Origin: Bacteroidales bacterium
GTDB taxonomy: Bacteria > Bacteroidota > Bacteroidia > Bacteroidales > Dysgonomonadaceae
Reading direction: 5' to 3'
Length of the DNA: 9,311 nucleotides
Assembly (NCBI GenBank): GCA_012841425.1
Contig: DUUR01000152.1
Span: 1 to 9,311 of the forward strand
Shown: positions 9,180 through 9,311 of the stretch, one piece after another
Layout: each line of letters opens with the position of its first letter
Position numbering within the stretch: position 1 is the stretch's first letter
Notes under the pieces: generated by a model
The model's database searches: none
The model's input: the letters and a program-made list of their open reading frames with translations, nothing else
Told to the model about the DNA's origin: nothing
Program-made: the position numbers and the translations under genes

Positions 9180-9311
9180 TTACTCATTATTATATAGTTG
9201 TTTTAAAGCACTATTTTCAGCCTCTCTCATATGATTAGCATCCTCTTCCATTTTATCGTCTAATCCACACAGGTGCAGAACTCCATGAATAATAACTCTA
9301 TGTAGTTCCTC
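9180..9311 (-). CDS. ybeY: Endoribonuclease / rRNA maturation factor YbeY, C-terminal part only
   Basis: This is the last 43 residues of YbeY, a zinc-dependent single-strand endoribonuclease in 16S rRNA maturation and ribosome quality control; the N-terminal two thirds or more lie beyond the right edge. The open frame ends at TAA (9182-9180) and contains the family signature HRVIIHGVLHLCGLDDK followed by MREAE. The two His of HGxLH match the first two zinc ligands of the E. coli H-x3-H-x5-H motif; at the third position there is Asp instead of His. From memory this substitution is common in Bacteroidetes YbeY, so it does not suggest a dead enzyme. Its stop lies 31 bases before the nuclease-fold gene. 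Confidence 0.92.
   Translation of the reverse strand, partial: EELHRVIIHGVLHLCGLDDKMEEDANHMREAENSALKQLYNNE

Overview
The window is AT-rich DNA that most resembles a chromosome of a Bacteroidetes/Bacteroidota bacterium (Bacteroidales/Marinilabiliales-like). This rests on a promoter-like box of the TAnnTTTG type before mnmG, A-rich leaders mostly without Shine-Dalgarno sites, a signal peptide cut before Gln (NLNA|Q), and the gene order mnmG-apt-uvrC-dtd-mazG-like-deoC, which I recall from that phylum. No 16S or other decisive marker is present, so the assignment is an inference.

Every gene lies on the minus strand, so the layout reads from high to low coordinates. At the right edge is the C-terminal end of ybeY (9180-9311), then a stand-alone endonuclease/exonuclease/phosphatase-fold protein (8198-9148). 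A 103-base gap follows, holding a clear promoter candidate and a strong ribosome binding site. Six closely spaced housekeeping genes come next: mnmG (tRNA wobble modification), apt (adenine salvage), uvrC (nucleotide excision repair), dtd (D-aminoacyl-tRNA proofreading), a MazG-like nucleotide pyrophosphohydrolase, and deoC (deoxyribose-phosphate aldolase). The left 2.1 kb is the N-terminal two thirds of an exported GH2 beta-galactosidase that runs off the window.

The six central genes look like one transcription unit with gaps of -1 to 56 bases. Its themes are nucleotide salvage and clean-up (apt, mazG-like, deoC) and fidelity (mnmG, uvrC, dtd). The beta-galactosidase starts 38 bases after deoC and may be read through from it, although its role (extracytoplasmic glycan use) is unrelated.

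The most notable non-coding element is a perfect 16-base palindrome, TGTTCCACGTGGAACA, at 6198-6213 between mnmG and apt. It matches the bacterial chromosomal parS (ParB-binding) consensus and suggests that this locus is near the replication origin. It also creates a false N-terminal extension (MFHVEQ..., from a TTG codon) on apt. Three starts were trimmed: apt to 6163, uvrC to 5602 and the mazG-like gene to 3332.

No gene-free stretch exceeds 300 bases. I saw no tRNA, rRNA, CRISPR array, insertion sequence or convincing intrinsic terminator. Apart from the parS site, this is an ordinary conserved housekeeping region.
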